In this document: piece by piece, positions 32,064 to 41,257 of the stretch
Position numbering within the stretch: position 1 is the stretch's first letter
Layout of the letters: every line of letters starts with the position of its first letter
Source: Paraburkholderia sp. UYCP14C
GTDB lineage: Bacteria > Pseudomonadota > Gammaproteobacteria > Burkholderiales > Burkholderiaceae
Assembly (NCBI RefSeq): GCF_004197395.1
Contig: NZ_SELS01000018.1
Span: forward strand, 98,890-162,889
Length of the DNA: 64,000 nt
Direction of reading: 5' to 3'
Notes under the pieces: model-generated
Database searches by the model: none
Told to the model about the DNA's origin: nothing
Seen by the model: the letters and a program-made list of their open reading frames with translations, nothing else
Program-made: the position numbers and the translations under genes

Positions 32064-32133
32064 TAAACTGCGCGGACATCCACGTGGCGCATCCACAACA
32101 AGCCGGGCGGTACCGGATGGGCAGTTTAAAATA
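32064..32133 (+). promoter_or_regulatory. Inverted repeat and -10-like box in the kup leader
   Basis: TAAACTGC at 32064-32071 is complementary to GCAGTTTA at 32121-32128. The right arm joins TTTAAAAT, which could be a -10 region (TAAAAT at 32128-32133). The kup ATG follows at 32175. Confidence 0.35.
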
Positions 32134-32174
32134 GCGGTCGCTTTTTCCGCCCGGGAACGGATTTCCTCGCGTCC

Positions 32175-34061
32175 ATGACAGATAACAATCACGTACACAA
32201 ACAGCCGCTGCCTTCTCTTGCGATTGCCGCGATCGGAGTGGTGTTCGGCGACATCGGTACGAGCCCGTTGTACTCGCTGAAGGAAGCCTTCAGCCCGTCG
32301 CACGGTATCCCGTTGACCGAACAGTCGATCCTTGGCGTGATCTCGCTGCTGTTCTGGGCGATCGTGATCGTGGTCGGCATCAAGTACGTGCTGTTCGTGA
32401 TGCGCGCCGACAACAACGGCGAAGGCGGCGTCCTCGCGCTGATGGCGCTCGCGCTGCGCTCGGTCGATCAGAAAACGAAAATGGGCGGCGTTCTGATGAT
32501 GCTCGGCATCTTCGGCGCCTGCATGTTCTACGGCGACGCGGTGATCACGCCGGCGATCTCGGTGATCTCGGCGGTCGAAGGCCTGGAAATCGCCGCGCCG
32601 CATCTGGCGCATCTGGTCATTCCGCTGACCATCGTGATCCTGATCGTGCTGTTCTGGATCCAGCGGCACGGCACGGCAACGGTGGGCCGTCTGTTCGGGC
32701 CGATCATGACGCTGTGGTTCCTCGTGCTCGCCGCGCTCGGCTTGTGGCACATCATGCAATCGCCGAACGTGATTCAGGCGCTCAATCCATACTACGCGTA
32801 CACCTTCATGGCCGCGCACGTGCTGCAGGCCTACGTGGTGCTCGGCTCGGTGGTGCTGGTGCTGACCGGTGCGGAAGCGCTGTACGCGGACATGGGTCAC
32901 TTCGGCGCGCAACCGATCCGCATGGCGTGGTACGTGCTCGTGATGCCGTCGCTGGTGCTGAACTACTTCGGCCAGGGCGCGCTGCTGATGCACGATTCGA
33001 AGGCGATCGAAAATCCGTTCTTCCTGCTCGCGCCGGACTGGGCGCTGTTGCCGCTCGTCGTGCTGTCGACGGTGGCGACGGTGATCGCGTCGCAGGCGGT
33101 GATTTCGGGTGCTTACTCGCTGACGAGCCAGGCGATCCAGCTCGGCTACGTGCCGCGCATGAAGGTCCTGCACACGTCCGAACTCGCGATCGGGCAGATC
33201 TATGTGCCGGTCGTCAACTGGATGCTGCTGTTCATCATCCTGTGCATCGTGATCGCGTTCAAGAGTTCCGACAATCTGGCGGCCGCGTACGGTATCGCGG
33301 TGACGGCAACGATGGTGATCACGACGATCCTCGCCTGCGTCGTGATGGTGAAAGTGTGGAAGTGGAACAAGCTGCTTGTCGGGCTCATCATCGGCGTGTT
33401 CATGGTCGTCGATCTGGGCTTTTTCGGCGCCAACCTGCTGAAGGTCGAAGAGGGCGGCTGGTTGCCGCTGTGCATCGGCGGCCTGCTGTTCTTCCTGCTG
33501 ATGACGTGGTTCAAGGGCAGGATGATCGTGAAGGAACGCACGGCCGCAGACGGTATTCCGTTGATGCCGTTTCTGCAAGGCCTGCTCGCGCATCCGCCGC
33601 ATCGCGTGTCGGGTACCGCGATCTATCTGACCGGCAGCGATTCGCTGGTGCCGGTGAGCCTGCTGCACAATCTGAAGCACAACAAGGTGCTGCACGAGCG
33701 CACGATCTTCCTGACCTTCGTCACGCGCGACATTCCGTACGTGAAGGACGCCGATCGCGTGACCGTGAAGGACATGAACGGTGGCCTGTGGCTGGTGAAG
33801 GCGGCCTACGGCTTCAACGAAACGCCGGACGTGAAGGCGGTGCTGCTCGAAGTCGGACGCACGCACGACATGACCTTCGAATTGATGGACACGTCGTTCT
33901 TCCTCGCCCGCGAAACGGTGGTGCCGACGCAATTGCCGGGCATGTCGGTGTGGCGCGAGCGGGTGTTCGCGTGGATGCACCAGAACGCGGCGAAGCCGAC
34001 CGACTTCTTCAGCATCCCGGCTAACCGGGTCGTGGAACTGGGGACGAAGATCGAGATTTGA
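32175..34061 (+). CDS. kup: Low-affinity potassium transporter Kup
   Basis: Inner-membrane K+/H+ symporter of the KUP/HAK family, 628 residues with about twelve membrane helices and a soluble C-terminal region of roughly 170 residues. The start holds the family signature [19 protein letters not shown]. Later conserved sequences include [30 protein letters not shown] and [11 protein letters not shown]. It follows the purA transcript terminator, so it has its own promoter. No potassium-sensing RNA element was recognised. A bidirectional terminator separates it from tex. Confidence 0.96.
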   Translation: MTDNNHVHKQPLPSLAIAAIGVVFGDIGTSPLYSLKEAFSPSHGIPLTEQSILGVISLLFWAIVIVVGIKYVLFVMRADNNGEGGVLALMALALRSVDQKTKMGGVLMMLGIFGACMFYGDAVITPAISVISAVEGLEIAAPHLAHLVIPLTIVILIVLFWIQRHGTATVGRLFGPIMTLWFLVLAALGLWHIMQSPNVIQALNPYYAYTFMAAHVLQAYVVLGSVVLVLTGAEALYADMGHFGAQPIRMAWYVLVMPSLVLNYFGQGALLMHDSKAIENPFFLLAPDWALLPLVVLSTVATVIASQAVISGAYSLTSQAIQLGYVPRMKVLHTSELAIGQIYVPVVNWMLLFIILCIVIAFKSSDNLAAAYGIAVTATMVITTILACVVMVKVWKWNKLLVGLIIGVFMVVDLGFFGANLLKVEEGGWLPLCIGGLLFFLLMTWFKGRMIVKERTAADGIPLMPFLQGLLAHPPHRVSGTAIYLTGSDSLVPVSLLHNLKHNKVLHERTIFLTFVTRDIPYVKDADRVTVKDMNGGLWLVKAAYGFNETPDVKAVLLEVGRTHDMTFELMDTSFFLARETVVPTQLPGMSVWRERVFAWMHQNAAKPTDFFSIPANRVVELGTKIEI

Positions 34062-34088
34062 CGGCCCGCGCGTGACGTGCGGGAGTGC

Positions 34089-34125
34089 AAACAAGAAGCC
34101 CACGCAATGCGTGGGCTTCTTGTTT
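34089..34125. terminator. Bidirectional terminator between kup and tex
   Basis: Near-perfect palindrome. ACAAGAAGCCCACGCA at 34091-34106 pairs with 34108-34123 and A/T flanks extend it. Convergent genes on both sides. Confidence 0.9.
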
Positions 34126-34165
34126 ATGCGGGCGCAACCGCTCTATCGCGCGACGCAGTCATGCA

Positions 34166-34201
34166 CGGACCGGTGCACGTACAACGTAGTGCACCGGTCC
34201 G
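34166..34201. repeat. Strong hairpin beside the tex stop codon
   Basis: CGGACCGGTGCAC at 34166-34178 pairs with GTGCACCGGTCCG at 34189-34201, with an inner TAC/GTA extension around loop AAC and one bulged base. No T-run on either strand. It ends six bases from the tex stop. Confidence 0.6.
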
Positions 34202-34207
34202 ATACGC

Positions 34208-36559
34208 TCACTTCTGCTTGAGCTTCGCAAACGCGGCCGCCATCGCACCGCCCGGCTCCGGTTCGCGCGAGCGCTGCGGCGCACCGCGTCCCGCCGCGCC
34301 GCGGTTGCCGCCACCCGAGCCGCCGCGATCCTGCTGAGCACCGCCGCCGCTGCGAGCCGCCGCCACGCCGGGTTCGTCGTCGAGACGCATCGTCAGTGCA
34401 ATCCGCTGGCGCTTCACGTCGACTTCGAGCACCTTGACCTTGACGATCTGACCGGCCTTCACGACTTCGTGCGGGTCCTTCACGAACTTCGTCGACATCG
34501 CCGACACGTGCACGAGACCGTCCTGATGCACGCCGACGTCGATGAACGCGCCAAACGCCGCGACGTTCGTCACGACGCCTTCGAGCACCATGCCCGGGAT
34601 CAGGTCGCTGACCTTCTCGACGCCTTCGCGGAACGTCGCGGTCTTGAATTCGGGGCGCGGATCGCGGCCCGGCTTTTCGAGTTCGACCAGGATGTCGCGC
34701 ACGGTCGGCAGACCGAAACGTTCGTCGACGAATTCAGCGGGCGACAGTCCGCGCAACGCGTCGCGATTGCCGAGCACTTCGCCGACCTGTTTGCTGATCT
34801 TCGCGAGAATGCGCTGGACCACCGGATACGCTTCCGGGTGCACGGACGAACGGTCGAGCGGATTCTCGCCGTTGTTGATGCGCAGGAAACCGGCGGCCTG
34901 CTCGAAAGTCTTGTCGCCGAGGCGGGGCACTTTGCGCAGATGATCGCGCGACGGGAACGGCCCGTTCGCATCGCGATAGTCGACGATGTTGCGCGCGAGC
35001 GTCGCGTTCAATCCCGACACCCGAGCGAGCAGCGCGACCGACGCGGTGTTCGCATCGACGCCGACCGCGTTCACGCAGTCTTCGACGACCGCGTCGAGCG
35101 AGCGCGCGAGTTCGCGCTGGTTCACATCGTGCTGGTATTGGCCGACGCCGATCGCCTTCGGCTCGATCTTCACGAGCTCGGCGAGCGGGTCCTGCAGACG
35201 TCGCGCGATCGACACCGCGCCGCGCAGCGACACGTCCATGTCGGGGAATTCTTTCGCGGCGAGTTCGGACGCCGAGTACACCGACGCGCCCGCTTCCGAT
35301 ACGACGATCTTCTGCAGTTTCAGCTCCGGATGACGCGCGATCAGTTCGCTCGCGAGCTTGTCCGTTTCACGCGACGCGGTGCCGTTGCCGATGCTGATCA
35401 GCTCGGCCTGGGTCTGCGCGGCGATTCGCGCGAGCTTTGCGAGCGAGCCGTCCCAGTCGCGGCGCGGCTCGTGCGGGTAGATGGTGTCGGTCGCGAGCAC
35501 CTTGCCGGTGCGGTCGACCACCGCTACCTTCACGCCGGTGCGCAGGCCCGGATCGAGACCGATCACGGCCTTCGGACCAGCGGGCGCCGCGAGCAGCAAG
35601 TCCTTCAGATTGCGCGCGAACACGCGAATGGCTTCATGCTCGGCTTCGTCGCGCAGATTGGTCAGCAGCTCGTTTTCGAGGTGCGGCTGCACCTTCACGC
35701 GCCAGCACCAGCGGCACACGTCGGAGAGCCACTTGTCGGCCGGGCGGTTCTGATTGGCGATGCCGAAATGCCGCGCGATCAGCGCTTCGCCCGGATGCGG
35801 CACCTGCGCGTCGAGCTCTTCGCCGAGACCGAGCTTGATCATCAGCACGCCGGCATTGCGGCCGCGGAACAGCGCGAGCGCGCGATGCGACGGCACCGTG
35901 CGGATCGTTTCGGCGTAGTCGTAGTAATCGCGGAATTTCTCTTCTTCCGCGGTTTCCTTGCCTTCCACGACCTTCGACGACACCACGCCCTGGTTGAACA
36001 GATAGTCGCGCAGCTTGCCGAGCAGCTCGGCAGTCTCGCCGAACTGTTCGGACAGGATGTCGCGCGCGCCGTCGAGCGCGGCCTTCACATCGGCGACGCC
36101 TTTCTCTGTGTCCACGTACGCCGCGGCTTCGGTCTGCGGATCGAGCAGCGGATTGCCGAGCAGCGCGTCGGCGAGCGGCTGCAAACCGGCTTCGCGCGCG
36201 ATCTGCGCACGCGTGCGGCGCTTCGGCTTGTACGGCAGATAAAGGTCTTCCAGCACCTGTTTGCTGTCGGCGCCTTCGATCGCTGCGCGCAGTTCGTCGG
36301 TGAGCTTGCCCTGTTCGTCGATGCTCGCGATGATCGCCGCGCGCCGGTCTTCCAGCTCGCGCAGATACAGCAGGCGTTCCTCGAGATTGCGCAGTTGCGT
36401 GTCATCGAGATTGCCGGTCACTTCCTTGCGGTAACGGGCGATGAACGGAACGGTCGCGCCTTCGTCGAGTAGTTCCACCGCGGCCGCGACCTGGCGCGGC
36501 TGGACGGACAGTTCGGTGGCGATGCGCTGGACGATCTTGAGTGCTACGGTTTCCGTCAT
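34208..36559 (-). CDS. tex: Tex/YhgF RNA-binding transcription accessory protein
   Basis: Large cytoplasmic nucleic-acid-binding protein of 783 residues implicated in transcription and stress tolerance. Domains in order are a helical N-terminus ([11 protein letters not shown]-type), a YqgF/RuvC-like core with [16 protein letters not shown] (about 330-345), and helix-hairpin-helix motifs ([18 protein letters not shown]). A C-terminal S1 domain follows at about 650-720 ([20 protein letters not shown]). The tail after about 725 is Gly/Arg-rich. The ATG at 36559 begins MTETVALKI; an upstream extension is Pro-rich and unlikely. It is a single gene. Confidence 0.95.
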   Translation of the reverse strand: MTETVALKIVQRIATELSVQPRQVAAAVELLDEGATVPFIARYRKEVTGNLDDTQLRNLEERLLYLRELEDRRAAIIASIDEQGKLTDELRAAIEGADSKQVLEDLYLPYKPKRRTRAQIAREAGLQPLADALLGNPLLDPQTEAAAYVDTEKGVADVKAALDGARDILSEQFGETAELLGKLRDYLFNQGVVSSKVVEGKETAEEEKFRDYYDYAETIRTVPSHRALALFRGRNAGVLMIKLGLGEELDAQVPHPGEALIARHFGIANQNRPADKWLSDVCRWCWRVKVQPHLENELLTNLRDEAEHEAIRVFARNLKDLLLAAPAGPKAVIGLDPGLRTGVKVAVVDRTGKVLATDTIYPHEPRRDWDGSLAKLARIAAQTQAELISIGNGTASRETDKLASELIARHPELKLQKIVVSEAGASVYSASELAAKEFPDMDVSLRGAVSIARRLQDPLAELVKIEPKAIGVGQYQHDVNQRELARSLDAVVEDCVNAVGVDANTASVALLARVSGLNATLARNIVDYRDANGPFPSRDHLRKVPRLGDKTFEQAAGFLRINNGENPLDRSSVHPEAYPVVQRILAKISKQVGEVLGNRDALRGLSPAEFVDERFGLPTVRDILVELEKPGRDPRPEFKTATFREGVEKVSDLIPGMVLEGVVTNVAAFGAFIDVGVHQDGLVHVSAMSTKFVKDPHEVVKAGQIVKVKVLEVDVKRQRIALTMRLDDEPGVAAARSGGGAQQDRGGSGGGNRGAAGRGAPQRSREPEPGGAMAAAFAKLKQK

Positions 36560-36734
36560 AAGGTCTTGGTGTTCCTGCGGACTCAGTGATGGGCCGCGCG
36601 CGGGCGGCAAATCGGGACAGGCCGGGCGTGCGCCGCGACCAGGCTGCTAGAGCGGGGCATTTTGCCATAAATGCCAAAGGGCTCAACCGCGGGGTGTTAG
36701 AATTTCGGGCATGTTCCGTTGACCCTCTACGACG

Positions 36735-37829
36735 TTGCCAATCTCCTTGTCCCTCAACCGCCTGGTCTCTTCGCTGGCGTCAGGTTCGCTGCCGGGTTCG
36801 TCTCGGGGTTCGTGTCAATTGCCGCTGGTTTCATTGCGCTGGATCGGTCCGTCGGTTGTAACGGCCGCTGCGTCGTGCGTGATCGCCGCTACGCTTGCCG
36901 TGCCGGTGTCGGCCGCAGCGCAGAGCGTGACGCCCGCGCAAGGTGCGGCGCCTGTCGCGGCATCGGGCCCGCAAGCCGCCGCAACGGCCGACCGCCCCCA
37001 AAGCGCAAGTGACGCAGCCGCGCTGGACAAGTCGTTCGACGAGCGGCAACAGGTGCTCAATCAGCGCACCGACGACAACAACTATCAATTCGCGGTCGCG
37101 CAGCACAACTGCTATAGCCGCTTCTTCGTCAATCACTGTCTGAATCGCGCGCGCGACGCGATGCGCAGCGTGCAGGCGGACATCCGCAAGGAACAGCTCG
37201 CACTCGACGCCGAGCAGCGTGCGCAGCGCGCCCGCGAGCGCGACGAACGCACCGCATTGCGGCGTGCGCAAAACGAGGCGGAAGCGCCGCAGCGCGCCGC
37301 CGAAGACGCGCGCAACGAACAGGCGTATCAGGAAAAGCAGCGTCAGCACACGCTCGATCAGGCGCAGCGCAACGCCGAAGCACCGCAGCGCGAAGCCAAC
37401 GCGCAGGCCTACCAGGACAAGCAGCGTCAGCACGCGCTCGACCAGGCGCAGCGCAACGCCGCGGCGCCGCAGCATGAAGCCAACGCTCAGGCGTACGAGC
37501 AGAAGCAGCGTCAGCACTCGCTCGACCAGGCGCAGCGTGGTGCCGCGCCGGCGCAGTCGGCGGTCAATCAGAAGGCCTCCGACCAGAAGCAGAGCGACTA
37601 CCAGCGCCAGCTCGAGGAAGCGCGTCAGCAGGGCGCGCAAAAGGCCGCGGAGCGCCAGCAGAAGCAGGAGAATTTCGAGCGGAAGCAGGCCGACGCCGCG
37701 CAGCACAAGCTCGATGTCGAAGCGCGTCAGAAGCAGGCCGCCGAGAAGGCCGAGCAAAAGCGTCAGGACGATTTGAAGCAGCAACAACAGCTCGAAGAGC
37801 AGCAAAAGCAGCAACAGGAACAACAGTAA
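36735..37829 (+). CDS. Exported Gln/Ala-rich coiled-coil protein with 28-residue repeats
   Basis: Uncharacterised, probably periplasmic protein of up to 364 residues. A hydrophobic export signal (VVTAAASCVIAATLAVPVSA then AAQS) lies at about 41-63, after an N-terminus that depends on TTG starts. TTG at 36735 gives the full frame, TTG at 36834 would give a tidy signal peptide, and neither has a good ribosome site. Residues 105-140 contain two cysteines (Cys126, Cys135). Residues 196-279 are three 28-residue repeats of the pattern QAYxxKQRQHxLDQAQRxA. The rest is helical and Gln/Glu/Lys-rich. No homologue recalled. Confidence 0.75.
   Translation: MPISLSLNRLVSSLASGSLPGSSRGSCQLPLVSLRWIGPSVVTAAASCVIAATLAVPVSAAAQSVTPAQGAAPVAASGPQAAATADRPQSASDAAALDKSFDERQQVLNQRTDDNNYQFAVAQHNCYSRFFVNHCLNRARDAMRSVQADIRKEQLALDAEQRAQRARERDERTALRRAQNEAEAPQRAAEDARNEQAYQEKQRQHTLDQAQRNAEAPQREANAQAYQDKQRQHALDQAQRNAAAPQHEANAQAYEQKQRQHSLDQAQRGAAPAQSAVNQKASDQKQSDYQRQLEEARQQGAQKAAERQQKQENFERKQADAAQHKLDVEARQKQAAEKAEQKRQDDLKQQQQLEEQQKQQQEQQ
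37320..37571 (+). repeat. Three 84-bp in-frame tandem repeats
   Basis: Units at 37320-37403, 37404-37487 and 37488-37571, each coding 28 residues, four heptads. Units 1 and 2 are very similar, unit 3 more diverged at its end. Confidence 0.85.
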
Positions 37830-37976
37830 GCGTGCTGTAGTGGCTGTGCCGTAGAGTAAGCACTGGCGGCCGTAGCAGGACCGCCGAAGTCGCCGTAATG
37901 CGTTTTGAGCCGGACAGCAACCTCAGGCATCGGGCCGCGCGCACGCGGTTCGTGCCGCCGACTAGAGGAGGCGAGC

Positions 37977-38195
37977 ATGCGCGATCGTCATCACGTCATC
38001 GACGCAAACACACTTCGCGACCGCATTCTGCAACTGGAATCGGAGCATAGTGGACTCGACCGGTTGATCGACCGGATGTCGGATGAGCCCGGCATCGACG
38101 ACTTCGAGTTGCAGCGCCTGAAAAAGCGCAAACTCAAAGTCAAGGACACCATCATCTTGCTGCAATTGCAGCTCGAACCGGACGCGCGCGCCTGA
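37977..38195 (+). CDS. DUF465/YdcH-family small protein
   Basis: Acidic-basic helical protein of 72 residues of the DUF465 family. It has ESEHSGLDRLIDRMSDE in the first helix and the charged FELQRLKKRKLKVKDTIILL in the second, the usual layout of this family. A strong ribosome site, AGAGGAGG, lies six bases before the ATG and fixes the start. Function unknown in all members. It precedes the helicase gene by 63 bases. Confidence 0.88.
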   Translation: MRDRHHVIDANTLRDRILQLESEHSGLDRLIDRMSDEPGIDDFELQRLKKRKLKVKDTIILLQLQLEPDARA

Positions 38196-38258
38196 GTTCG
38201 CGGCCTGGCAGGCGCCGGGCGCGCAGCGCGCGAGCCGGATTTAGCAGGAACGCTTGCC

Positions 38259-40523
38259 TTGAATTCACCGCATGACACTTCATCCCGGGCCACGCCGGAG
38301 AACGCATCTGCACCGGGCACGCCGGCGCCGCGCGCGGCAGCGTCGATGCCGGGCGTGTCGCTGAGCCGGAGCCGCGCGAGCGAGCTCGACGACATCTTCG
38401 CCGACAACGGTCTGCTCGCGCGGCAGATCGACGGTTATCGGCCGCGTGCGTCGCAGATCGAGATGGCGCGCGCGGTTGCGGCGGCGATGGAAGCGTCGGG
38501 CCGCGCGATGCCCGAGCCCGCGATGTTCGACACGCAGAAGCGCCCGGCGCGGCGCCTGCAGCAGACCGGCGCGGATTCCGCCTCCGAGTCGACCGACGGC
38601 AACGCCCAGGCCGATGGCGTCGATGCGGGTGAGAACACGCTGATCGTCGAGGCGGGGACCGGCACCGGCAAGACCTATGCGTACCTCGTGCCGGCCATGC
38701 TGTGGGGCGGCAAGGTGATCGTCTCGACCGGCACCAAGCATCTGCAGGATCAGCTGTTCCAGCGCGACATTCCGACCGTGCGCGACGCGCTCGCGGTGCC
38801 GGTGTCGGTCGCGATGCTGAAGGGCCGCGCAAACTACCTGTGCCATTACTACCTGCAACGCACCGCCGACAACGGCCGTCTGCCGTCGCGCCAGGAAACC
38901 TCGTATCTGCAGGACATCGTGCGCTTCGCGAAGATCACGCGCACCGGCGACAAGGCCGAACTCGCGAGCGTGCCGGAGACGGCGCAAGTGTGGTCGATGG
39001 TCACGTCGACGCGCGACAACTGTCTCGGCCAGGAGTGTCCGCACTACAAGGACTGCTTCGTCATGCAGGCGCGCCGCGAAGCGCAGCAGGCCGATATCGT
39101 GGTGGTCAACCACCATCTGTTTTTCGCCGACATCATGCTGCGCGATACCGGTATGGCGGAACTGCTGCCGACCGCGAACACCGTCGTCTTCGACGAAGCG
39201 CATCAGCTGCCCGAAACCGCGACGCTGTTTTTCGGCGAGACGCTATCGACCGCGCAGTTTCTCGAACTCGCACGCGATTCGGTGGCCGAGGGCCTCGGTC
39301 ACGCACGCGATGCGCTCGACTGGGTCAAGCTCGGCGCGACGCTCGAGCGCGCGGCGCGTGACGTGCGGCTCGCGTTCAAGGAAGACTCGGTGCGGCTGTC
39401 GATCGGCCAACTGCCCGACGATCATCCGCTGTTTGCCGCGCTCGAGACGCTCGAAACCGAGCTCGATGCGCTGGCCTCGGCGCTGGCAGGGCAGGCCGAG
39501 CGGGCCGAATCGCTGGGTGCGTGTCTGCGTCGCGCGCGCGAGTTGCAGGACGTGCTGAGCGGCTGGACCACGCCACCCACGAGCACCGAACGCAACGCGG
39601 TCGCTGTGCGCGAAGGTGATGCCACCGCAGAGCGCGCCGATCCGAACGAAAAGGTGCGCTGGATCGAGGTGTTCTCGCACACCGTCCAGCTGCACGAGAC
39701 GCCGCTATCGGTCGCGCCAATTTTCGCCAAGCAGCGTGCCGGCGTGCCGCGCGCGTGGATCTTCACATCGGCGACGCTGTCGGTGCGCGGTGACTTTACG
39801 CACTATGCGGCGCAGATGGGCTTGAACTCGAAGCGCTCGATGACCTTGCCGAGCCCGTTCGACTATCCATCGCAAGGGCTGCTGTACGTGCCGCGCAATC
39901 TGCCGCAGCCGTCATCGCCGATGTTCACCGATGCCGTGTTCGATGCCGCGTTGCCCGCGATCGAAGCATCGGGTGGTGGCGTCTTCATGCTGTGCACGAC
40001 GCTGCGCGCGGTGGACCGCATCTCCACGAAGCTGCGCGACGCGATCGAGTCGCGTGGCTGGGACTATCCGCTGCTCGTGCAGGGCGATGCGAGCCGCACC
40101 GAGCTGCTCGACCGCTTTCGCGCTTACGGCAACGCGATTCTGGTCGGCAGTCAGAGCTTCTGGGAGGGGGTGGACGTGCGCGGCGACGCGCTGTCGCTGG
40201 TGGTGATCGACAAGCTGCCGTTTGCGCCGCCGGACGATCCGGTGCTGGCCGCGCGGCTAGACGCGCTGACGAAGAAGGGCTTGAGCCCGTTCGCCGTGCA
40301 TCAGCTGCCGCAGGCCGTGATCACGCTGAAGCAGGGCGCGGGCCGGCTGATTCGCGCGGAGACCGATCGTGGCGTGCTGATGATCTGCGATACACGTCTC
40401 GTCGATAAACCTTATGGTCGCCGCATCTGGCAGAGTTTGCCGCCGTTCAAGCGCACCCGCGAGATCCACGTGGTCCGCGAATTCTTCGAAGAAAATGCGG
40501 TGCCCGGGGCAACTGCCAGATAG
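38259..40523 (+). CDS. DinG/YoaA-family ATP-dependent DNA helicase
   Basis: Superfamily 2 helicase of the XPD/DinG type, 754 residues, likely acting on damaged or structured DNA. Walker A is AGTGTGKTYAYL (about 130-141) and the DEAH box is DEAHQLPE (about 312). Four cysteines (in LCHYY, NCLGQECPHYKDC) lie where the Fe-S cluster of XPD helicases is bound. C-terminal motifs include VGSQSFWEGVD and QGAGRLIR. A disordered segment of about 70 residues precedes the core. TTG start with AGGA upstream. The relatedness to YoaA versus DinG is not settled. A terminator follows. Confidence 0.9.
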   Translation: MNSPHDTSSRATPENASAPGTPAPRAAASMPGVSLSRSRASELDDIFADNGLLARQIDGYRPRASQIEMARAVAAAMEASGRAMPEPAMFDTQKRPARRLQQTGADSASESTDGNAQADGVDAGENTLIVEAGTGTGKTYAYLVPAMLWGGKVIVSTGTKHLQDQLFQRDIPTVRDALAVPVSVAMLKGRANYLCHYYLQRTADNGRLPSRQETSYLQDIVRFAKITRTGDKAELASVPETAQVWSMVTSTRDNCLGQECPHYKDCFVMQARREAQQADIVVVNHHLFFADIMLRDTGMAELLPTANTVVFDEAHQLPETATLFFGETLSTAQFLELARDSVAEGLGHARDALDWVKLGATLERAARDVRLAFKEDSVRLSIGQLPDDHPLFAALETLETELDALASALAGQAERAESLGACLRRARELQDVLSGWTTPPTSTERNAVAVREGDATAERADPNEKVRWIEVFSHTVQLHETPLSVAPIFAKQRAGVPRAWIFTSATLSVRGDFTHYAAQMGLNSKRSMTLPSPFDYPSQGLLYVPRNLPQPSSPMFTDAVFDAALPAIEASGGGVFMLCTTLRAVDRISTKLRDAIESRGWDYPLLVQGDASRTELLDRFRAYGNAILVGSQSFWEGVDVRGDALSLVVIDKLPFAPPDDPVLAARLDALTKKGLSPFAVHQLPQAVITLKQGAGRLIRAETDRGVLMICDTRLVDKPYGRRIWQSLPPFKRTREIHVVREFFEENAVPGATAR

Positions 40524-40544
40524 AACCGCTGTAGTTCTGCGCTG

Positions 40545-40582
40545 AAAACAAAACGCCGCTATAAAAAGCGGCGTTTTGTTTT
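40545..40582 (+). terminator. Terminator after the helicase
   Basis: AAAACAAAACGCCGCT at 40545-40560 pairs perfectly with 40567-40582 and ends in a T-run. Confidence 0.92.
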
Positions 40583-40636
40583 TTAGATGACGAGACAATT
40601 ATCTGCGCGGCCACCTCGATAAATCGCGCGCCAAAA

Positions 40637-40672
40637 AGCAAAACGCCACGGAGATGAATCCGTGGCGTTTTG
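40637..40672 (-). terminator. Terminator after the Ala-rich lipoprotein
   Basis: GCAAAACGCCACGGA at 40637-40651 pairs with 40658-40672. On the minus strand it is followed by TTTTT, so it ends the leftward lipoprotein transcript. Confidence 0.88.
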
Positions 40673-40743
40673 CCTGACTGCCCGGGAAATCGCAACGACT
40701 TCCCGAAGCAGTTTTCGCCCAGAGGCGAACCCTACGCGACAGC

Positions 40744-40950
40744 TTACTGGCTTGCGCCCGAAGCCGGAGCTGCAGCCGAAGCAGCAGCGCCTGCGTCCGA
40801 AGCGGCAGCGCCAGCGTCCGAAGCAGCAGCCGTAGCCGAAGCAGCAGCGTCGCTCGCAGCAGCAGCAGCACCCGAAGCAGCCGTTGCTGCGTCCGAAGCG
40901 GCAGCAGCCGGTGCCGAAGCAGCAGCTGCGTCGCTAGCCGGTGCAGCGGC
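40744..40950. repeat. Degenerate GCAGC/GAAGC repeats inside the lipoprotein gene
   Basis: Repeated units around TCCGAAGCAGCAGC coding Ala-Ala-Ser-Asp patterns. Units vary in length, so the copy number may differ between strains. Confidence 0.6.
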
Positions 40951-41025
40951 TTGATCGTTGCTCTTGTTGCATGCAGCCAGTGCCACAGCTGCCAACAGGG
41001 ATGCTACGAGGAGGGATTTCTTCAT
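40744..41025 (-). CDS. Alanine-rich low-complexity lipoprotein
   Basis: Lipoprotein of 93 residues. MKKSLLVASLLAAVALAAC gives a full lipobox signal with Cys19. After NKSNDQAA the rest is almost only Ala with regularly spaced Ser, Asp, Gly and Pro (repeats like SDAGAAASDAGAAAS), resembling the mobile periplasmic tether of small Lpp-type or structural lipoproteins. RBS AGGA is seven bases before the ATG at 41025; a GTG two codons earlier is less likely. Function unknown. It has its own terminator, so it is expressed independently. Confidence 0.8.
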   Translation of the reverse strand: MKKSLLVASLLAAVALAACNKSNDQAAAPASDAAAASAPAAAASDAATAASGAAAAASDAAASATAAASDAGAAASDAGAAASAAAPASGASQ

Positions 41026-41257
41026 GATCACGTCCTTTTATGGTTTAAAGGTAAGCAACAGCGCAAAATAAAACCGGTAATGTGCTCCAACACCGACCTG
41101 GGCCGCTGGTGGAGAAGCTCTTTTGACGAGCTGGAATCTTCCCTACGGCTTGGGCGGAAATTATATGCACTTTCGTACTGACAGTCGATAAATCCGGGGT
41201 CAATACGTTGTCTTTCTAATACAAAATTTCACTGTACGGTATAGCACGCGGGCAGAC

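Noticed and set aside
31917-32174. Potassium or c-di-AMP riboswitch before kup
   Set aside because: No recognisable motif; only a simple pair of inverted arms.
37320-37571. CRISPR-like array
   Set aside because: The repeats are directly adjacent with no spacers and keep one reading frame, so they are protein-coding tandem repeats.
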